A DNA stretch of 64,000 nt from assembly GCA_964057225.1 (NCBI GenBank), contig OZ059898.1, forward strand, positions 4,340,001 to 4,404,000. The letters run 5' to 3'. Source of the stretch: Auanema rhodensis (taxonomy: Eukaryota > Nematoda > Chromadorea > Rhabditida > Rhabditidae). The position numbers and the translations under genes were made by a program. The notes under the pieces were generated by a model. That model was not told where the DNA came from, ran no database searches, and saw only the letters and a list, made by a program, of their open reading frames with translations. Shown piece by piece: positions 63,486 to 64,000 of this stretch (the first letter of the stretch is position 1; every line of letters begins with the position of its first letter).

Positions 63486-63713
63486 GTTGTATCGTATTAT
63501 CAAGTGTAAAGCCTATCACCGGTGGCCGAGAAACCGTTTGGTACATAGCTACAGGCTGTGCTGGCGTTATCTGAATAATTTGTTTGTTAAAAACATAAAA
63601 TATATCATATCCAAACATAATAATATAATTAAAATAATTTTTATGAATCTTACCTGTAATGGACCAGTAGGCAATGTCATCCTGGCCAACTGATTCTGTT
63701 GCTGTAGCAACAT
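63486..63713 (-). CDS. first two exons of an unidentified minus-strand transcript
   Basis: Exon 63713-63654 begins with an ATG one base after TGTTTTAG, a spliced-leader-type context, and reads MLLQQQNQLARMTLPTGPLQ. Exon 63570-63486 continues in phase with ITPAQPVAMYQTVSRPPVIG and then FTLDNTIQ, leaving one base. The Gln/Pro-rich sequence suits a transcription regulator. Joining to the tra-1 first exon would be out of frame and meet a stop, so these may be 5' exons of an alternative tra-1 transcript acting as an upstream frame, or a separate gene whose later exons I could not find. Confidence 0.45.
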
Positions 63714-63797
63714 CCTAAAACAGAAAATGAATAAATGATATGAAACTTTTTTTTCTTATAGAAAAAATAAATTTTTGTACATATTTGTGAATATAAA

Positions 63798-63870
63798 TTA
63801 ATATATATATATATAGATATAGATATATATAGATCTAAATATATATATATATAGATATTGATATAAATAT
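63798..63870. repeat. TA-rich low-complexity repeat
   Basis: Alternating TATATA and AGATAT units. Confidence 0.8.
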
Positions 63871-64000
63871 ATAAAAAAAATAAATAATATCAAAAGATCT
63901 TTTAATATAGGTTATAAATAGGTAGGTTGCTTGATCGATTTGAAGGACATAAAAATACAAATATCACGATTTATTGCTTATATTAACGGAGGAAGATATT

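Noticed and set aside
1-64000. tRNA, rRNA, spliced-leader RNA genes or CRISPR arrays
   Set aside because: I looked for cloverleaf and conserved rRNA patterns and for regular spaced repeats and found none.

Overview
The window is nuclear DNA from a nematode. The evidence is a cuticle collagen with the standard N-terminal block, TRA-1/GLI, UNC-25, VMP1/EPG-3, a patched-related protein and COQ-2. Genes are cut into many exons by mostly 40-70 base GT-AG introns, and several start codons sit a few bases downstream of a lone T-rich AG acceptor, as expected for spliced-leader addition. The DNA is very AT-rich, with long noncoding stretches and many AG/CT and TA microsatellites. The species and clade cannot be fixed by eye.

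Layout, left to right. A coiled-coil gene runs off the left edge (-), followed by a cuticle collagen (+) and an ankyrin-repeat/SOCS-box protein (+). About 9.7 kb of AT-rich DNA follows, with no convincing gene but with an 867-base element that has ~97-base inverted ends. Next come a DNAJB6-type J-protein (+), VMP1/EPG-3 (+), glutamate decarboxylase UNC-25 (+) and a divergent ETS-domain-like protein (-). A LicD/fukutin-like enzyme (+) carries two dead Tc1/mariner elements in its first intron. After it come a small bZIP protein (+), a mariner remnant, a 29-exon patched-related membrane protein (-) and an unrecognised Ser/Thr-rich membrane protein (-). A 4 kb gene-free stretch leads to COQ-2 (-) and bystin (-) in operon-like spacing, then TRA-1/GLI (-). 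The 5' exons of one more minus-strand transcript lie at the right end.

The strongest finding is in coq-2. Two tandem homologous exons (53809-53942 and 53454-53584) share the same splice phases, so exactly one must be used. One encodes the ordinary ubiquinone-type COQ2 segment. The other encodes a divergent segment with Ala changed to Ser just before the second Asp-rich motif. This matches the mutually exclusive coq-2 exons described in rhodoquinone-making animals, and a TGCATG (RBFOX-type) site lies in the intron between them. The bystin/coq-2 pairing also seems to match C. elegans, as I recall.

Exon-intron models were built by hand from reading frame, phase and family resemblance. For complete genes the exon phases add up without a break, except for one ankyrin-gene intron that lacks an AG acceptor. 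Functional roles come from known families; nothing here was tested by database search or RNA data.
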